From a virus, in IMG/VR virus record IMGVR_UViG_3300033144_001711, positions 1 through 49,193 of that record: 49,193 nucleotides of DNA, one strand, 5' to 3'. Under the pieces are notes generated by a model, which was not told the DNA's origin, did no database searches, and saw only the letters and a list, made by a program, of their open reading frames with translations. Below, in pieces: positions 40,043 through 48,337 of this stretch. The stretch's first letter is position 1, and each line of letters opens with the position of its first letter. The position numbers and the translations under genes were made by a program.

Positions 40043-41943
40043 CAGTAGACTTAGAGACAACTGCTAACGGGCCGGGCAACAGTCCGGAGGCACACTACCC
40101 AGCTAACAAGATCCTATGGACAGGGTGGAAGTTAGGTGGGCAGACAGACACACACACTGAGAAGGGTGGTACTACCAAGCTGATGAGTGACATCACTGAT
40201 GCTATGTTTCTGAATGATGTGATCCTAGTGGGACACAACCTCAAGTTTGACCTCAAGTACCTGATGAGGTACGACCCCGGCTTCCCTTGGCACAAGCTGT
40301 ACTACCATTGCACCATGTTCGAAGACTACCTAGCTAGTGGACATGAGCGTAAGTTCTCCGGACTAGAGTTACTGTGTTCAATGCACCATCTCCCGTACAA
40401 GAAGGCCCTCGACCTTGGTGCTCTCATCAAGAGTGGAGTTAAGATGGAGGACATACCTGACAGTGACCTTGAACCGTACTTAAAGGAGGATGTTCAAGCT
40501 ACGATGAAAGTGTACCACAATCAAGTGCACACAGCTAAGACGCAGAATCGTGAGGCATACCAAGGGCACATCCCTGCACTGGCAGACATAGAACTCAACG
40601 GGCTACCCCTTGATGTACCAAGGGCACAGGCGGCAATGCACGCCTCGGTACTAGAGGAGGACATATGGGAGACCGCAGTATGGGACATAGTACAGGACAA
40701 CCTAGAGTGGAGCGATGGGGTACCACTGGTACCCGGTGACCTCAACTTCACAGCACCACGTACCATCAGCTATATCCTAACAAGTGCGCCAGCAGCAGGG
40801 CTAACTAAGAGGGTGAAGCGTAACATAGTACGTAAGCCTCATCGCCACCGTCTGCTTTCAATACCGAACATCAGCAGTGTGTGGGGTAAGAAGCTCCCCA
40901 CTCACCTAGGCTACCCCCTCTCTAAGCTAGAGATGGAGAAGATCGTAAGGTGTGGTGGGGCACCAGCTGACCTGATCATTGCACTACGTAAGTTCAGGGA
41001 CCAGAAGAAACTGACCAGCACGTACTACGGGCCCTTCCTAGAGGAGGCTAAGACACAGCCTAGTGTACACCCCAAGCTGAACGTATCACAGACCAGCACA
41101 GGGCGACTCAGTAGCTCTAAGCCTAACGGACAGAACATGCCACCACTGGCACGTTCCCTGTTTATGTCCACCGAGGGACTGCTAATGGAGATAGACTTCA
41201 AGCAGCTAGAGATTGTAGCCCTAGCCTACCTGTCAGGTGATACGCAGTTGATCCATGATATTGTAGGTGGACAGGACATACACTACAACTCAGGCAGGGG
41301 TGTCATGGGATGGCAGACACCTGCTGATATGGATGAAAAATCTAGAAAAATAGTGAAGGGTGTTAACTTCGGGCTTATCTATGGTGGTGGTGCCAAGGGC
41401 ATCGCTATCTCTACTGGTCAGGATCAGAAGCTGATCAAGCAACTGATCAAGGCGTTCTATGACAGGTACCCCGGTGTACGTCCATGGCAGAACTCTGTAT
41501 ACACAGAGGTGGTGACCAACATGAAACCTAATGGGCACAAGGATGGGGAGCAGACGTACCACTCGTACTATAATGACCCCAAGTCCCAGCGTAAGTACCA
41601 CTTCGTAGAGGGACCAGCACCCGGATGGGTGAAGGCTAAGACAGGTCGGAGCTACAGCTTCAAGCCAACTGAGACTAAGAACTACCCAGTGCAAGGGTTC
41701 GCAGGTGGAGACATAGTGATGCGAGCACTAGGTGAGCTATGGTTTGAGATGAAGACAGACCCCACCAACTACAGCAACACCAAATTACGCATGACAGTAC
41801 ATGATTCCATCCTCATTGATACTGACCTCACCGAGGGAGACATAGAGGACATGATGGGTCATGTATGTGATAAGATCAGGGACCACTACGGATTACCGTT
41901 CGACTTACAATTCGACATTACAACAGGCGTCAACTGGAGATAA
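40030..41943 (+). CDS. DNA polymerase I-family (family A) with 3'-5' exonuclease
   Basis: A 637-residue polymerase. The exonuclease domain shows V-D-L-E-T-T (D7, E9), G-H-N-L-K-F-D and Y-L-K-E-D-V. The polymerase domain has motif A E-I-D-F-K-Q-L-E (Asp389), motif B R-K-I-V-K-G-V-N-F-G-L-I-Y-G, and motif C V-H-D-S (Asp592). The residue equivalent to E. coli Pol I position 762 is Phe. Motif C has Ser in place of the usual Glu after the catalytic Asp. It overlaps the helicase gene by 13 bases. It is the replicative polymerase. Confidence 0.95.
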   Translation: MYEITVDLETTANGPGNSPEAHYPANKILWTGWKLGGQTDTHTEKGGTTKLMSDITDAMFLNDVILVGHNLKFDLKYLMRYDPGFPWHKLYYHCTMFEDYLASGHERKFSGLELLCSMHHLPYKKALDLGALIKSGVKMEDIPDSDLEPYLKEDVQATMKVYHNQVHTAKTQNREAYQGHIPALADIELNGLPLDVPRAQAAMHASVLEEDIWETAVWDIVQDNLEWSDGVPLVPGDLNFTAPRTISYILTSAPAAGLTKRVKRNIVRKPHRHRLLSIPNISSVWGKKLPTHLGYPLSKLEMEKIVRCGGAPADLIIALRKFRDQKKLTSTYYGPFLEEAKTQPSVHPKLNVSQTSTGRLSSSKPNGQNMPPLARSLFMSTEGLLMEIDFKQLEIVALAYLSGDTQLIHDIVGGQDIHYNSGRGVMGWQTPADMDEKSRKIVKGVNFGLIYGGGAKGIAISTGQDQKLIKQLIKAFYDRYPGVRPWQNSVYTEVVTNMKPNGHKDGEQTYHSYYNDPKSQRKYHFVEGPAPGWVKAKTGRSYSFKPTETKNYPVQGFAGGDIVMRALGELWFEMKTDPTNYSNTKLRMTVHDSILIDTDLTEGDIEDMMGHVCDKIRDHYGLPFDLQFDITTGVNWR

Positions 41944-41946
41944 CAA

Positions 41947-42459
41947 ATGGAACAAGTACAAGGCATAGTAACAGCGATCAACACCAAGACAGTAGCAATC
42001 AAGCGTGGCCCTAAGGCTGGCTCTGATGGCACTGTGTACAATATGACCCTAGACACCGGGCACGTTATCAACCTCGGCTTCGCTTGCAAGTTTGCACAAG
42101 GCGAGAGCGTTAACCTTACATTGGAGGCTACCAACTTTGGAGACTACAAGATCCTCTCTCAAGGTGCTGCGTCTGCCGCACCGGTCAAACAAACAGCTAC
42201 ACCTAGCATTCCTAATGCTCAGCCTAGCCCACGCAAGGAGTTCCCAATCGATAAGACTAGCCGTGGTATGTCAATCACCCGACAGAACTCAGGTGGACAT
42301 GCTGCTGTAATGGTAGCAGCATTGATCAACCAAGGTAAGATCAATGACGATGTAGAGGCTATGAAGGTCTGGTTTGATATGGTGTACGACATCACTGACT
42401 TCGCAACGGGTCACCGTGAAGAAGCACAGGCCAAAGCAATGCAAGTACTGGAGGACTAG
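41947..42459 (+). CDS. Single-stranded DNA-binding-like protein
   Basis: A 170-residue protein. Residues 1-75 have the beta-strand pattern of an OB fold (V-Q-G-I-V-T-A-I, Y-N-M-T-L-D-T-G-H-V-I-N-L). A Pro/Ala/Thr/Ser-rich linker (about 78-110) and an acidic helical C-terminus follow. Place and layout match phage SSBs such as T7 gp2.5, although the very last residues are less acidic. It is 3 bases after the polymerase stop, in the replication operon. Confidence 0.65.
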   Translation: MEQVQGIVTAINTKTVAIKRGPKAGSDGTVYNMTLDTGHVINLGFACKFAQGESVNLTLEATNFGDYKILSQGAASAAPVKQTATPSIPNAQPSPRKEFPIDKTSRGMSITRQNSGGHAAVMVAALINQGKINDDVEAMKVWFDMVYDITDFATGHREEAQAKAMQVLED

Positions 42460-42462
42460 AGT

Positions 42463-42666
42463 ATGAAACGCTACATCAACTACCAACTGGTAACCGACCA
42501 TGAAGAGAACGAAGTATTGCTAGAGAAGACAACGACAGGTGATGAACCTGAGTACCACCTAGAGATACGTGACTGTTGTGGTGAGTGTGTGGTTCAAGTG
42601 TGCTTCACACCAGTAGAGTTCAATGCCTTCGTTAAGATGGCTAACAAACTGAAGAGAGAAGAATAG
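42463..42666 (+). CDS. Small hypothetical protein
   Basis: A 67-residue protein with acidic Glu-rich N-terminal half, a C-C-G-E-C motif at about 38-42 and a C-terminal helix. GGAG lies about 8 bases before the ATG. It is placed between SSB and nuclease genes; a replication accessory role is possible, unproven. Confidence 0.58.
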   Translation: MKRYINYQLVTDHEENEVLLEKTTTGDEPEYHLEIRDCCGECVVQVCFTPVEFNAFVKMANKLKREE

Positions 42667-43575
42667 ATGGCTAACATTGATAGCCTAAGCACCGACATAT
42701 ACAATGTGTTGGATAGCTCGGTAGACCATACTCCTAGTGAACATCTTGCTGCCGAGTACGCTATGAGTATCGGTGGTGAGATGGCTAAGTCCACGCTTAA
42801 GAGGGACAGGCCAAGGGAGAAGGGTAAGCTGTGGGCCAGTGACTTAGGCAAGAAATGTATGAGGGTACATTGGTTCAACTTCAATGCACCCGAGACAGCA
42901 GCCCCCTTACAGGGGCACACCAAGTTTAAGTTTCTTTACGGGAACATACTAGAGGAAGCTGTGTTGTATCTGGCAGAGGAGGCAGGACATGAAGTATCCC
43001 ATCAGCAGCACCGTGTGGAATGGGACGTTGGAGATATTAACGGAGTTAATTGGAAAGTATCCGGACGGATCGATGGAATCATTGATAGTGCGCTCATGGA
43101 TGTCAAGTCAACGAGCAATTATGGATACAAGAAATACTCAATCGAGGGTATCAACCCTAGTAACGACTCGTTCGGATATCTTTACCAGCTTGGATTCTAC
43201 AAGGCACACGGCAACTACAACGTACCCGTCAGCCAAGAGGGCTTTGTCTGGATTGATAAGCAGAATGGGCACATTAAGTATACAAAGTGTACTACTCCAG
43301 ACCCCCAAGAAATCGAGCAACGGACTCGGGACATTATTGCGGCTGTGGACACGGACTCCATTGACAACGTCTGTCGGAGTTACACACCCGAAACATATGG
43401 CAAGTCAGGGAACGAGTGTCTTCCCATGTCCTGCTCTTACTGTTCGTATAAAAAAGAATGCTGGAAGGACAGTAACGGCGGACGGGGTGTGCGAACCTTT
43501 GCCTATGGTCACAAGCCAGTACACTTTACTACGATAACAAGAGAGCCTAAGGTCGCGGAGATAACAGGATGTTAG
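42667..43575 (+). CDS. PD-(D/E)XK exonuclease, Cas4/RecB-like with Fe-S cysteines
   Basis: A 302-residue nuclease. The core shows Y-G-N-I-L-E-E, G-R-I-D-G-I-I-D, M-D-V-K-S-T-S and the Q-x3-Y motif (Y-Q-L-G-F-Y). One Cys upstream (K-K-C-M-R) and a cluster near the C-terminus (M-S-C-S-Y-C-S-Y-K-K-E-C) have the spacing of a four-cysteine iron-sulphur site, as in Cas4 and AddB. In T7-like phages gene 6 exonuclease occupies this place and degrades host DNA and processes recombination ends. It would supply nucleotides here. It directly follows the small gene at 42463. Confidence 0.85.
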   Translation: MANIDSLSTDIYNVLDSSVDHTPSEHLAAEYAMSIGGEMAKSTLKRDRPREKGKLWASDLGKKCMRVHWFNFNAPETAAPLQGHTKFKFLYGNILEEAVLYLAEEAGHEVSHQQHRVEWDVGDINGVNWKVSGRIDGIIDSALMDVKSTSNYGYKKYSIEGINPSNDSFGYLYQLGFYKAHGNYNVPVSQEGFVWIDKQNGHIKYTKCTTPDPQEIEQRTRDIIAAVDTDSIDNVCRSYTPETYGKSGNECLPMSCSYCSYKKECWKDSNGGRGVRTFAYGHKPVHFTTITREPKVAEITGC

Positions 43576-43919
43576 ATGGACAATTTCCTAAGATTTGGCA
43601 CACCAATGACAAGGGTGAGGATATAGTGGGATGGAAGCTATGCCCACCGGGGCATTGGGTGCCCAATGAGACAGAGCCGGGAACTGAGACACTGATGGTA
43701 GACTCACCACCCCACTACACAGTGGGTGGGTACGAGGCCCTTGATGTAATCAAAGCTAAGCTCACACCTGAGGAGTACCGAGGGTACTGCAAGGGTAACA
43801 TCCTAAAGTATGTGATGCGTGCCAACTACAAGGGCACACATGACACCGACTGTGGCAAGGCAGAGTACTATGCCAAGGAGTTGAAAGATGCAACAGATGC
43901 CCACACTAACGAAGATTAA
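43569..43919 (+). CDS. DUF3310-like protein
   Basis: A 116-residue protein. Residues about 47-100 show the DUF3310 pattern: P-P-H-Y, a G-G-Y-E-A-L-D-V-I helix, then Y-C-K-G-N-I-L-K-Y-V-M-R. This domain is common in phages near nucleotide-metabolism genes, but its biochemical role is unknown (often annotated as nucleotide kinase without proof). The start overlaps the nuclease stop by 7 bases. Confidence 0.82.
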   Translation: MLDGQFPKIWHTNDKGEDIVGWKLCPPGHWVPNETEPGTETLMVDSPPHYTVGGYEALDVIKAKLTPEEYRGYCKGNILKYVMRANYKGTHDTDCGKAEYYAKELKDATDAHTNED

Positions 43920-44055
43920 GAAGTCAGTAGATGGAGAGCAGGTGTATGTGTTCGCTCTCCCCTCTGGGGCTTACACATGTATGAAGCGCAGTTGGCTGAC
44001 ACACATGGGAGTACTAATGGACGATGGCGAAGAGAAACTTAAGAAGCGGACGTAG
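43888..44055 (+). CDS. Small basic hypothetical protein
   Basis: A 55-residue protein starting with AAGGAG about 8 bases upstream, overlapping both the DUF3310 gene (32 bases) and the endonuclease gene (32 bases) in other frames. Basic at both ends (K-I-K-K-S, K-L-K-K-R-T), with a hydrophobic centre. The good ribosome-binding site supports it; function unknown. Confidence 0.5.
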   Translation: MQQMPTLTKIKKSVDGEQVYVFALPSGAYTCMKRSWLTHMGVLMDDGEEKLKKRT

Positions 44056-44449
44056 GTCTAAGTTCGAGGACCGTATAGCACAGGAGTTAACTGATGAAGG
44101 CATGGCTTTCACTTACGAGACATGGAGCTACGAGTACGATGAGCCTCTCCGCAAGAATCTCGCACGCTGCGCTGATTGCGGCAGCACATCACTACTGCGT
44201 ACTGGGTGGTACACTCCCGATTTCTTCCTTGCCAATGGAGTCATCATCGAAACAAAAGGACGTTTTACTGCGGCTGACAGGAGAAAGATGGCGGCAATCC
44301 AAGAGAACCATCCCGACCTTGACATTAAGATGCTGTTTATGCGTGACAACAAGATCCACAAGAACTCAACAACTAAGTACTCGGACTGGTGCATATCGAA
44401 CGGGTACGATTACTCAATCAATGAGGTAAAACCAGAATGGCTAAGATAA
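44024..44449 (+). CDS. Endonuclease I (T7 gp3-like Holliday junction resolvase)
   Basis: A 141-residue nuclease, near the T7 gp3 length (149). Visible catalytic positions are F-E-D-R-I-A near the start, W-Y-T-P-D-F (Asp), and I-I-E-T-K-G-R (Glu, Lys), the PD-(D/E)XK set. Between them lies an inserted C-A-D-C-G zinc-binding loop. It resolves branched replication DNA and cuts host DNA. It overlaps the previous gene by 32 bases. Confidence 0.9.
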   Translation: MAKRNLRSGRRSKFEDRIAQELTDEGMAFTYETWSYEYDEPLRKNLARCADCGSTSLLRTGWYTPDFFLANGVIIETKGRFTAADRRKMAAIQENHPDLDIKMLFMRDNKIHKNSTTKYSDWCISNGYDYSINEVKPEWLR

Positions 44450-44730
44450 AGAAAACACTGAAGGAGAACAGAGTCTTCCTCAATGGCTACGACAAGAGTT
44501 GTACTGACTCACTGTTCTGGAGGGTGGATGTATACACTGCCCACTCTAAGAAGGACAGCCACGAGGCAGTATGGAACGCAGAGATAAGCCTACCACAGAA
44601 GACCATGCTATGGGCTCACAAGAAGGGAGAGCTACGTCCACTGCAAACCATACAACGTGAGTTGAATAAGTTTAATGACGCAATAGAGGATGCCCAACAG
44701 CGGGTGGAGGAGCACAATGGCAAGAGTTAA
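44437..44730 (+). CDS. Hypothetical protein in the replication module
   Basis: A 97-residue basic protein with N-terminal K-I-K-K-T-L-K-E-N-R, a central D-S-L-F-W-R-V-D-V-Y strand and a helical acidic end. It overlaps endonuclease I by 13 bases and the exonuclease gene by 14. May be a DNA-binding accessory protein; unrecognised. Confidence 0.6.
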   Translation: MAKIKKTLKENRVFLNGYDKSCTDSLFWRVDVYTAHSKKDSHEAVWNAEISLPQKTMLWAHKKGELRPLQTIQRELNKFNDAIEDAQQRVEEHNGKS

Positions 44731-45481
44731 GAACCCGTTGAAGATACTGTACCTAGATATTGAGACGACACCACACAAGGGTACCTTCTGGAACTTGTTC
44801 CCGAAGTTCATCCCCTTGAATCAGATGCAAGAACCAGCGTACATGATATGTTGGGCTGCTAAATGGGAAGGAGAACGGGATGTCATATTCAGGAAGAAAG
44901 GCGACGATGATTATATCGGACGACTGCATGAACTCCTTGACGAGGCAGACACGGTGGTACACTACAACGGGAAGTCCTTCGATATCAAGCACATTAACCG
45001 TGAGTTCGCAGCGGAAGGTCGCGTACCCCCCTCCCCCTATTCGCAGGTTGATCTACTCACTGCTGTACGTGCGTCCTTCAGGATGGCATCAAACAAACTT
45101 GACTACGTTGTCCGTTACTTTGGTCTCGGGAAGAAGGTAGTCCATGTAGGTATCGAGCTATGGTATGACTGCATGGATGGTGACCCGGCAGCGTGGAAAC
45201 TAATGGAGAAATACAATCGACGCGATGTTGTCCTCTTACCTAAACTGTACAAGTTTATGCAACCGTGGATCAAAGGACACCCCAACGCTGCACTGGCCGC
45301 TGACCACACTACCAAACCAACTTGCTCTACATGTGGATCAACTCATGTCCAGTCACGAGGGGAGTATCACACTAAGTCTTGTGTCTACGAGAGGTTTCAG
45401 TGTCAAGGCTGTTTCGTATGGCTACGCCGTCGTAAGGCCAAGCAATCTACTTCGGATAACGTGCTCGTGAGGGCTAACTAA
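44717..45481 (+). CDS. RNase H-fold 3'-5' exonuclease with zinc-ribbon tail
   Basis: A 254-residue protein. Start ATG 44717 follows GGAGGAG, preferred to an upstream in-frame ATG. It has the DnaQ-type set Y-L-D-I-E-T-T-P (D14, E16), V-V-H-Y-N-G-K-S-F-D, and N-R-R-D-V-V near 180. The C-terminal 50 residues hold C-S-T-C, and later Cys pairs, of a zinc ribbon. A second proofreading-type exonuclease beside that of the polymerase suggests a role in recombination, repair or RNA turnover. TAATG couples it to the next gene. Confidence 0.78.
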   Translation: MARVKNPLKILYLDIETTPHKGTFWNLFPKFIPLNQMQEPAYMICWAAKWEGERDVIFRKKGDDDYIGRLHELLDEADTVVHYNGKSFDIKHINREFAAEGRVPPSPYSQVDLLTAVRASFRMASNKLDYVVRYFGLGKKVVHVGIELWYDCMDGDPAAWKLMEKYNRRDVVLLPKLYKFMQPWIKGHPNAALAADHTTKPTCSTCGSTHVQSRGEYHTKSCVYERFQCQGCFVWLRRRKAKQSTSDNVLVRAN

Positions 45482-45630
45482 TGAATGCTGTTGATAGAGT
45501 ATACCACTGGGCCAACCTGAAAGAGTTAGACCCTGACCAACTAGTGAGTGACCTTAACTTAACAACAGAAGAAATACTCGATGCCTTCCATGAGAGGGCA
45601 GAAGAGTTCATCCAGAAGGAGTTTGGATAA
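45481..45630 (+). CDS. Small hypothetical protein
   Basis: A 49-residue helical protein (D-R-V-Y-H-W-A-N-L-K, D-L-N-L-T-T-E-E-I-L-D-A-F) coupled by TAATG upstream and by TAATG to the next gene. The pattern L-T-T-E-E-I-L-D-A-F resembles a small adaptor or DNA-binding helix pair. Unrecognised. Confidence 0.6.
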   Translation: MNAVDRVYHWANLKELDPDQLVSDLNLTTEEILDAFHERAEEFIQKEFG

Positions 45631-45806
45631 TGGTAACTAAGACGTTCATAGATCCACCCGAGGGGTGGAAGTTCGGGTTCCCTAAGGCTATGCCTACTCC
45701 ACCAGTGGACATGTCCGAGTGGCTGTTCGGTGAGGGGTACCCTGCTGATCTAATACCACTGGCTATGAAGTATAGCCGGTACTGGGAGGAAGAGGTCGAT
45801 GAGTAA
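45630..45806 (+). CDS. Small hypothetical protein
   Basis: A 58-residue Pro/Trp/Gly-rich protein (P-P-E-G-W-K-F-G-F-P-K, M-P-T-P-P-V-D-M) with acidic end. TAATG-coupled at 45630; it overlaps the phosphoesterase gene by 8 bases. Function unknown. Confidence 0.58.
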   Translation: MVTKTFIDPPEGWKFGFPKAMPTPPVDMSEWLFGEGYPADLIPLAMKYSRYWEEEVDE

Positions 45807-46344
45807 TGTGTATTTTATTGGTGACCTGCACTTTGGGCACAGTAACATCAGTGTCTTCCGGTCTCAGTTCATTGACGAAGCGGACCACAGGCAGTTCCTC
45901 ATTGACATCTGGAATGCGCACATCACAGCTAGAGACGTTGTGTTTGTTATGGGGGATGCAGCCTTCACAGCAGATGGACTTGCTTCGTGCGGTCAATTGG
46001 ATGGCAGGAAGATTCTCATACGAGGGAACCATGACATGCTCCCCACTGAGGCTTACCTTGAGCACTTCGAAGAGATCCACGGTATCCTCCAATACAAAGG
46101 GATGTGGTTAACTCATGCTCCCATCCACCCTACTGAGTTATACGGACGCTCAAATGTACATGGGCACTGTCACAGGGGCGGGCCAATGGAGGTCCATACT
46201 TCGGGGGCGGATTTCAGAGGCAGGACTACTGGCACGAAAGCCACCTACTTTAACGTGTGTGCTGAGCACCTGCCCACGCCCTATGTACCCATCAGGTTAG
46301 ATGACCTGAAGGAACGCATAGCTAAGAGGATACGAGATGAATGA
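45799..46344 (+). CDS. Calcineurin-like metallophosphoesterase
   Basis: A 181-residue phosphoesterase with all metal-binding motifs: G-D-L-H-F-G-H (residues 8-14), M-G-D-A-A, R-G-N-H-D, T-H-A-P and G-H-C-H-R-G. It could hydrolyse nucleotides or remove phosphates or cyclic-nucleotide signals; the substrate cannot be told. It overlaps its neighbours by 8 bases on each side and ends the block of clearly enzymatic early genes. Confidence 0.88.
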   Translation: MSNVYFIGDLHFGHSNISVFRSQFIDEADHRQFLIDIWNAHITARDVVFVMGDAAFTADGLASCGQLDGRKILIRGNHDMLPTEAYLEHFEEIHGILQYKGMWLTHAPIHPTELYGRSNVHGHCHRGGPMEVHTSGADFRGRTTGTKATYFNVCAEHLPTPYVPIRLDDLKERIAKRIRDE

Positions 46345-46594
46345 GAAGAGGACATACGAGCAACTTGAGGAAAACTACGAGGCTGCACTGAACTTGCTGC
46401 GGCTTACCGATGCAGAGATAGAGCGCCTGACCGCTATGAACGCACAACTGACTGCCGACCTGTTGCAGTATGGTGGTAAAAAGATAGAGCGCCTTGAGGG
46501 TGCGCTGGAATATATAGCAGAGGATGCTTGCTCTGGCACTGAGCCGTGGTCAGCAAAGATTGCCAGAGAAGCACTCGACAAGGAGGGGGCATGA
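46337..46594 (+). CDS. Coiled-coil protein, Ead/Ea22-like module
   Basis: An 85-residue helical protein with Leu/Glu/Ala heptads and a C-terminal I-E-R-L-E-G-A-L-E-Y-I-A module ending I-A-R-E-A-L-D-K. Similar modules recur in the next two genes. Many phages carry Ead/Ea22-type proteins with this look in early regions, with no known function. ATGA-coupled to the following gene at 46591. Confidence 0.65.
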   Translation: MNEKRTYEQLEENYEAALNLLRLTDAEIERLTAMNAQLTADLLQYGGKKIERLEGALEYIAEDACSGTEPWSAKIAREALDKEGA

Positions 46595-46842
46595 GTGACC
46601 TGATTGAGCGGTTGCGAAATGCCGCCAATGAACTGCATGGGCATAAGCCAACGCATCCCGGCTTATATGCGCAAGCAGCCGACGAGCTTGAGCGCCTTGA
46701 GGCTGCGCTGCGGGAGATAGCTTCCGATAAGAATAGATTTACCAATCACGGCTGGCGCTTAGCCAAAGCAGCACTCGACAAGGATACGCTTAATGATCGT
46801 GGTAGCGATCAATATGCGAATCCCCAACAGGAGCAGACATGA
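46591..46842 (+). CDS. Coiled-coil protein, Ead/Ea22-like module (second copy)
   Basis: An 83-residue protein that begins S-D-L-I-E-R-L-R-N-A-A-N-E-L and contains A-A-D-E-L-E-R-L-E-A-A-L-R-E-I-A, then K-A-A-L-D-K. The N-terminal L-I-E-R-L pattern is repeated in the next gene. ATGA coupling at both ends. Probably duplicated from a common ancestor with its neighbours. Confidence 0.65.
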   Translation: MSDLIERLRNAANELHGHKPTHPGLYAQAADELERLEAALREIASDKNRFTNHGWRLAKAALDKDTLNDRGSDQYANPQQEQT

Positions 46843-47195
46843 GTAAAGAACTGATTGAGCGGTTGCAGACATGCTGCCCAGACCCAGAGAAGTTCAAGGG
46901 TGAGCCGCATTGGCCGCGTGAAGCGGTAGTAGAGTTATGCCAAGAAGCAGCCGACGAGATAAAGCGGCTTGAGGCTCGGGCTGATGCCAACGCAGATCAC
47001 GCCAAGCTGGCAAACAAGAATCAGGCGTCTATCGCAACCTCATTGAAACAAGCCACAGCTAAGATAGGGCGGCTTGAGGGTGAGAATAGAGCGTTAAAGT
47101 CTGCAATAAAATCTATGCGCTTTGAGGCAGCTAGATTTACTGGTTTCGTAGAGTTATGCGATGACGCACTCAACAAAGGGGATGACAATGCCTAA
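46839..47195 (+). CDS. Coiled-coil protein, Ead/Ea22-like module (third copy)
   Basis: A 118-residue protein: E-L-I-E-R-L-Q-T-C-C-P at the start, A-A-D-E-I-K-R-L-E-A in the middle, then a long Lys/Ala/Glu coiled coil with R-L-E-G-E-N-R-A-L and F-V-E-L-C-D-D-A-L-N-K at the end. The layout matches the two genes before. It overlaps the zinc-ribbon gene by 8 bases. Confidence 0.65.
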   Translation: MSKELIERLQTCCPDPEKFKGEPHWPREAVVELCQEAADEIKRLEARADANADHAKLANKNQASIATSLKQATAKIGRLEGENRALKSAIKSMRFEAARFTGFVELCDDALNKGDDNA

Positions 47196-47415
47196 GTTTG
47201 ATGTACGATGTAAGATATGCGGACATACAGCGGTAGTCAAGAAAGGCTACCACGATCCACACGAATGTAGTACGTGTGGTGAACCAACTATAACACTGAT
47301 GCCCGGAGCGGGCGTCCTAGTAAGGAAGCAACCGTATGACTACCTTGAGGGTCCGATCCCAGACGCAAAGAAAATCAAATCATTCGCACATGACCGTCGT
47401 AAAGGCGGCAAGTAG
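47188..47415 (+). CDS. Small zinc-ribbon protein
   Basis: A 75-residue protein with C-K-I-C-G and C-S-T-C-G pairs 22 residues apart, the pattern of a zinc ribbon, followed by a Gly/Pro linker and a basic end (F-A-H-D-R-R-K-G-G-K). It resembles FmdB-like regulatory ribbons. ATG at 47188 after AAAGGGG. Confidence 0.7.
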   Translation: MPKFDVRCKICGHTAVVKKGYHDPHECSTCGEPTITLMPGAGVLVRKQPYDYLEGPIPDAKKIKSFAHDRRKGGK

Positions 47416-47719
47416 CTGGCTCGAACTAGGAAAACTGGCCCAGTTCATGGGCAAGCACACGAAACAACCCCTGTCAATAAGACTGATAGCACCTGTGAAT
47501 GTACAGATGCAGGGCCTCCTAAATATGATAAGTAACCGGTGCATTCGTGACCAACAGAGACCTTTGTACCTAGACGGGGCAAGACCAGTAATACCAACCA
47601 CCAACGAGAAGGGCTACCTGCAAGCTGAGTACCATACACCAACACAAACTTACAGATTAGCCCTACGATTAGATAACTACATTGTTCAACAAACCATACC
47701 GGGGACCGCATATGTCTGA
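47390..47719 (+). CDS. Hypothetical protein
   Basis: A 109-residue protein from the ATG at 47390; an in-frame ATG at 47336 would add 18 residues within the preceding gene. Neither start has a clear ribosome-binding site. The sequence is basic and beta-type (L-S-I-R-L-I-A-P-V-N-V, Y-R-L-A-L-R-L). The 3' end overlaps the following gene by 8 bases. Unrecognised. Confidence 0.5.
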   Translation: MTVVKAASSWLELGKLAQFMGKHTKQPLSIRLIAPVNVQMQGLLNMISNRCIRDQQRPLYLDGARPVIPTTNEKGYLQAEYHTPTQTYRLALRLDNYIVQQTIPGTAYV

Positions 47720-47996
47720 AGTAAATAGCCCATCGTTTGAGATTCACCTCTCGGACGGAACAGTTAACGAATACATCCAGAGTGACATGGTAAAATACCA
47801 CTGGACAGTAGGTAACAGCGGAGTACTGATGATTTTCCGTGATGTGATGCACGAGATCTTCGCTGTCTCACTGAAGCAAGACGAACGCATCGAAGCGTAC
47901 AACCACAACCAATGGGATAGAGTCTATGCCATTGACGAAGAGGAAGAGGAAGGGGTGACTGGTGTACCAGAGGGCCCTGTCCTAGCTAAGTCATGA
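47712..47996 (+). CDS. Small acidic hypothetical protein
   Basis: A 94-residue protein with beta-strand pattern (F-E-I-H-L-S-D-G-T-V) and a run of five Glu near the C-terminus. ATGA-coupled to the next gene at 47993. May be a regulator or protein mimic; not recognised. Confidence 0.6.
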   Translation: MSEVNSPSFEIHLSDGTVNEYIQSDMVKYHWTVGNSGVLMIFRDVMHEIFAVSLKQDERIEAYNHNQWDRVYAIDEEEEEGVTGVPEGPVLAKS

Positions 47997-48337
47997 ACGA
48001 GGAGTGGTTCGCAAAGACCTTCTACAAAGCCCTAGTAGCAATCATGCTGCTAGGGTGGGCCACGATAAGTATCATCAATGTCATCAAGGAGCACAGGGTG
48101 GAGTACATGCTGGCTGCGCAACAGACAGCCTGTGTTGAGGCCTTACGAGACTTCGAGGGTACTGCCCTATGCTACGCTGACTCAGCGTGTCTGATCACTG
48201 GCGAGGACTACAGGTACCAAGTACATACAACCGTCTACCTAAAGGAGAACTGTCCTGATGAATGGAAAACAAGCCAAGGCTTTACGCCGCCTGTTGCAAC
48301 TAGAGAAACCAACACCGGCCTCAAGGTCGGGCCTTGA
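47993..48337 (+). CDS. Single-pass membrane protein with extracytoplasmic Cys
   Basis: A 114-residue protein; one transmembrane helix (about residues 11-29) then a domain with three or four Cys (A-C-V-E-A-L, L-C-Y-A-D-S-A-C, N-C-P-D) that could form disulfides in the periplasm. The 3' part overlaps the next gene by 80 bases in another frame. Envelope role presumed. Confidence 0.6.
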   Translation: MNEEWFAKTFYKALVAIMLLGWATISIINVIKEHRVEYMLAAQQTACVEALRDFEGTALCYADSACLITGEDYRYQVHTTVYLKENCPDEWKTSQGFTPPVATRETNTGLKVGP

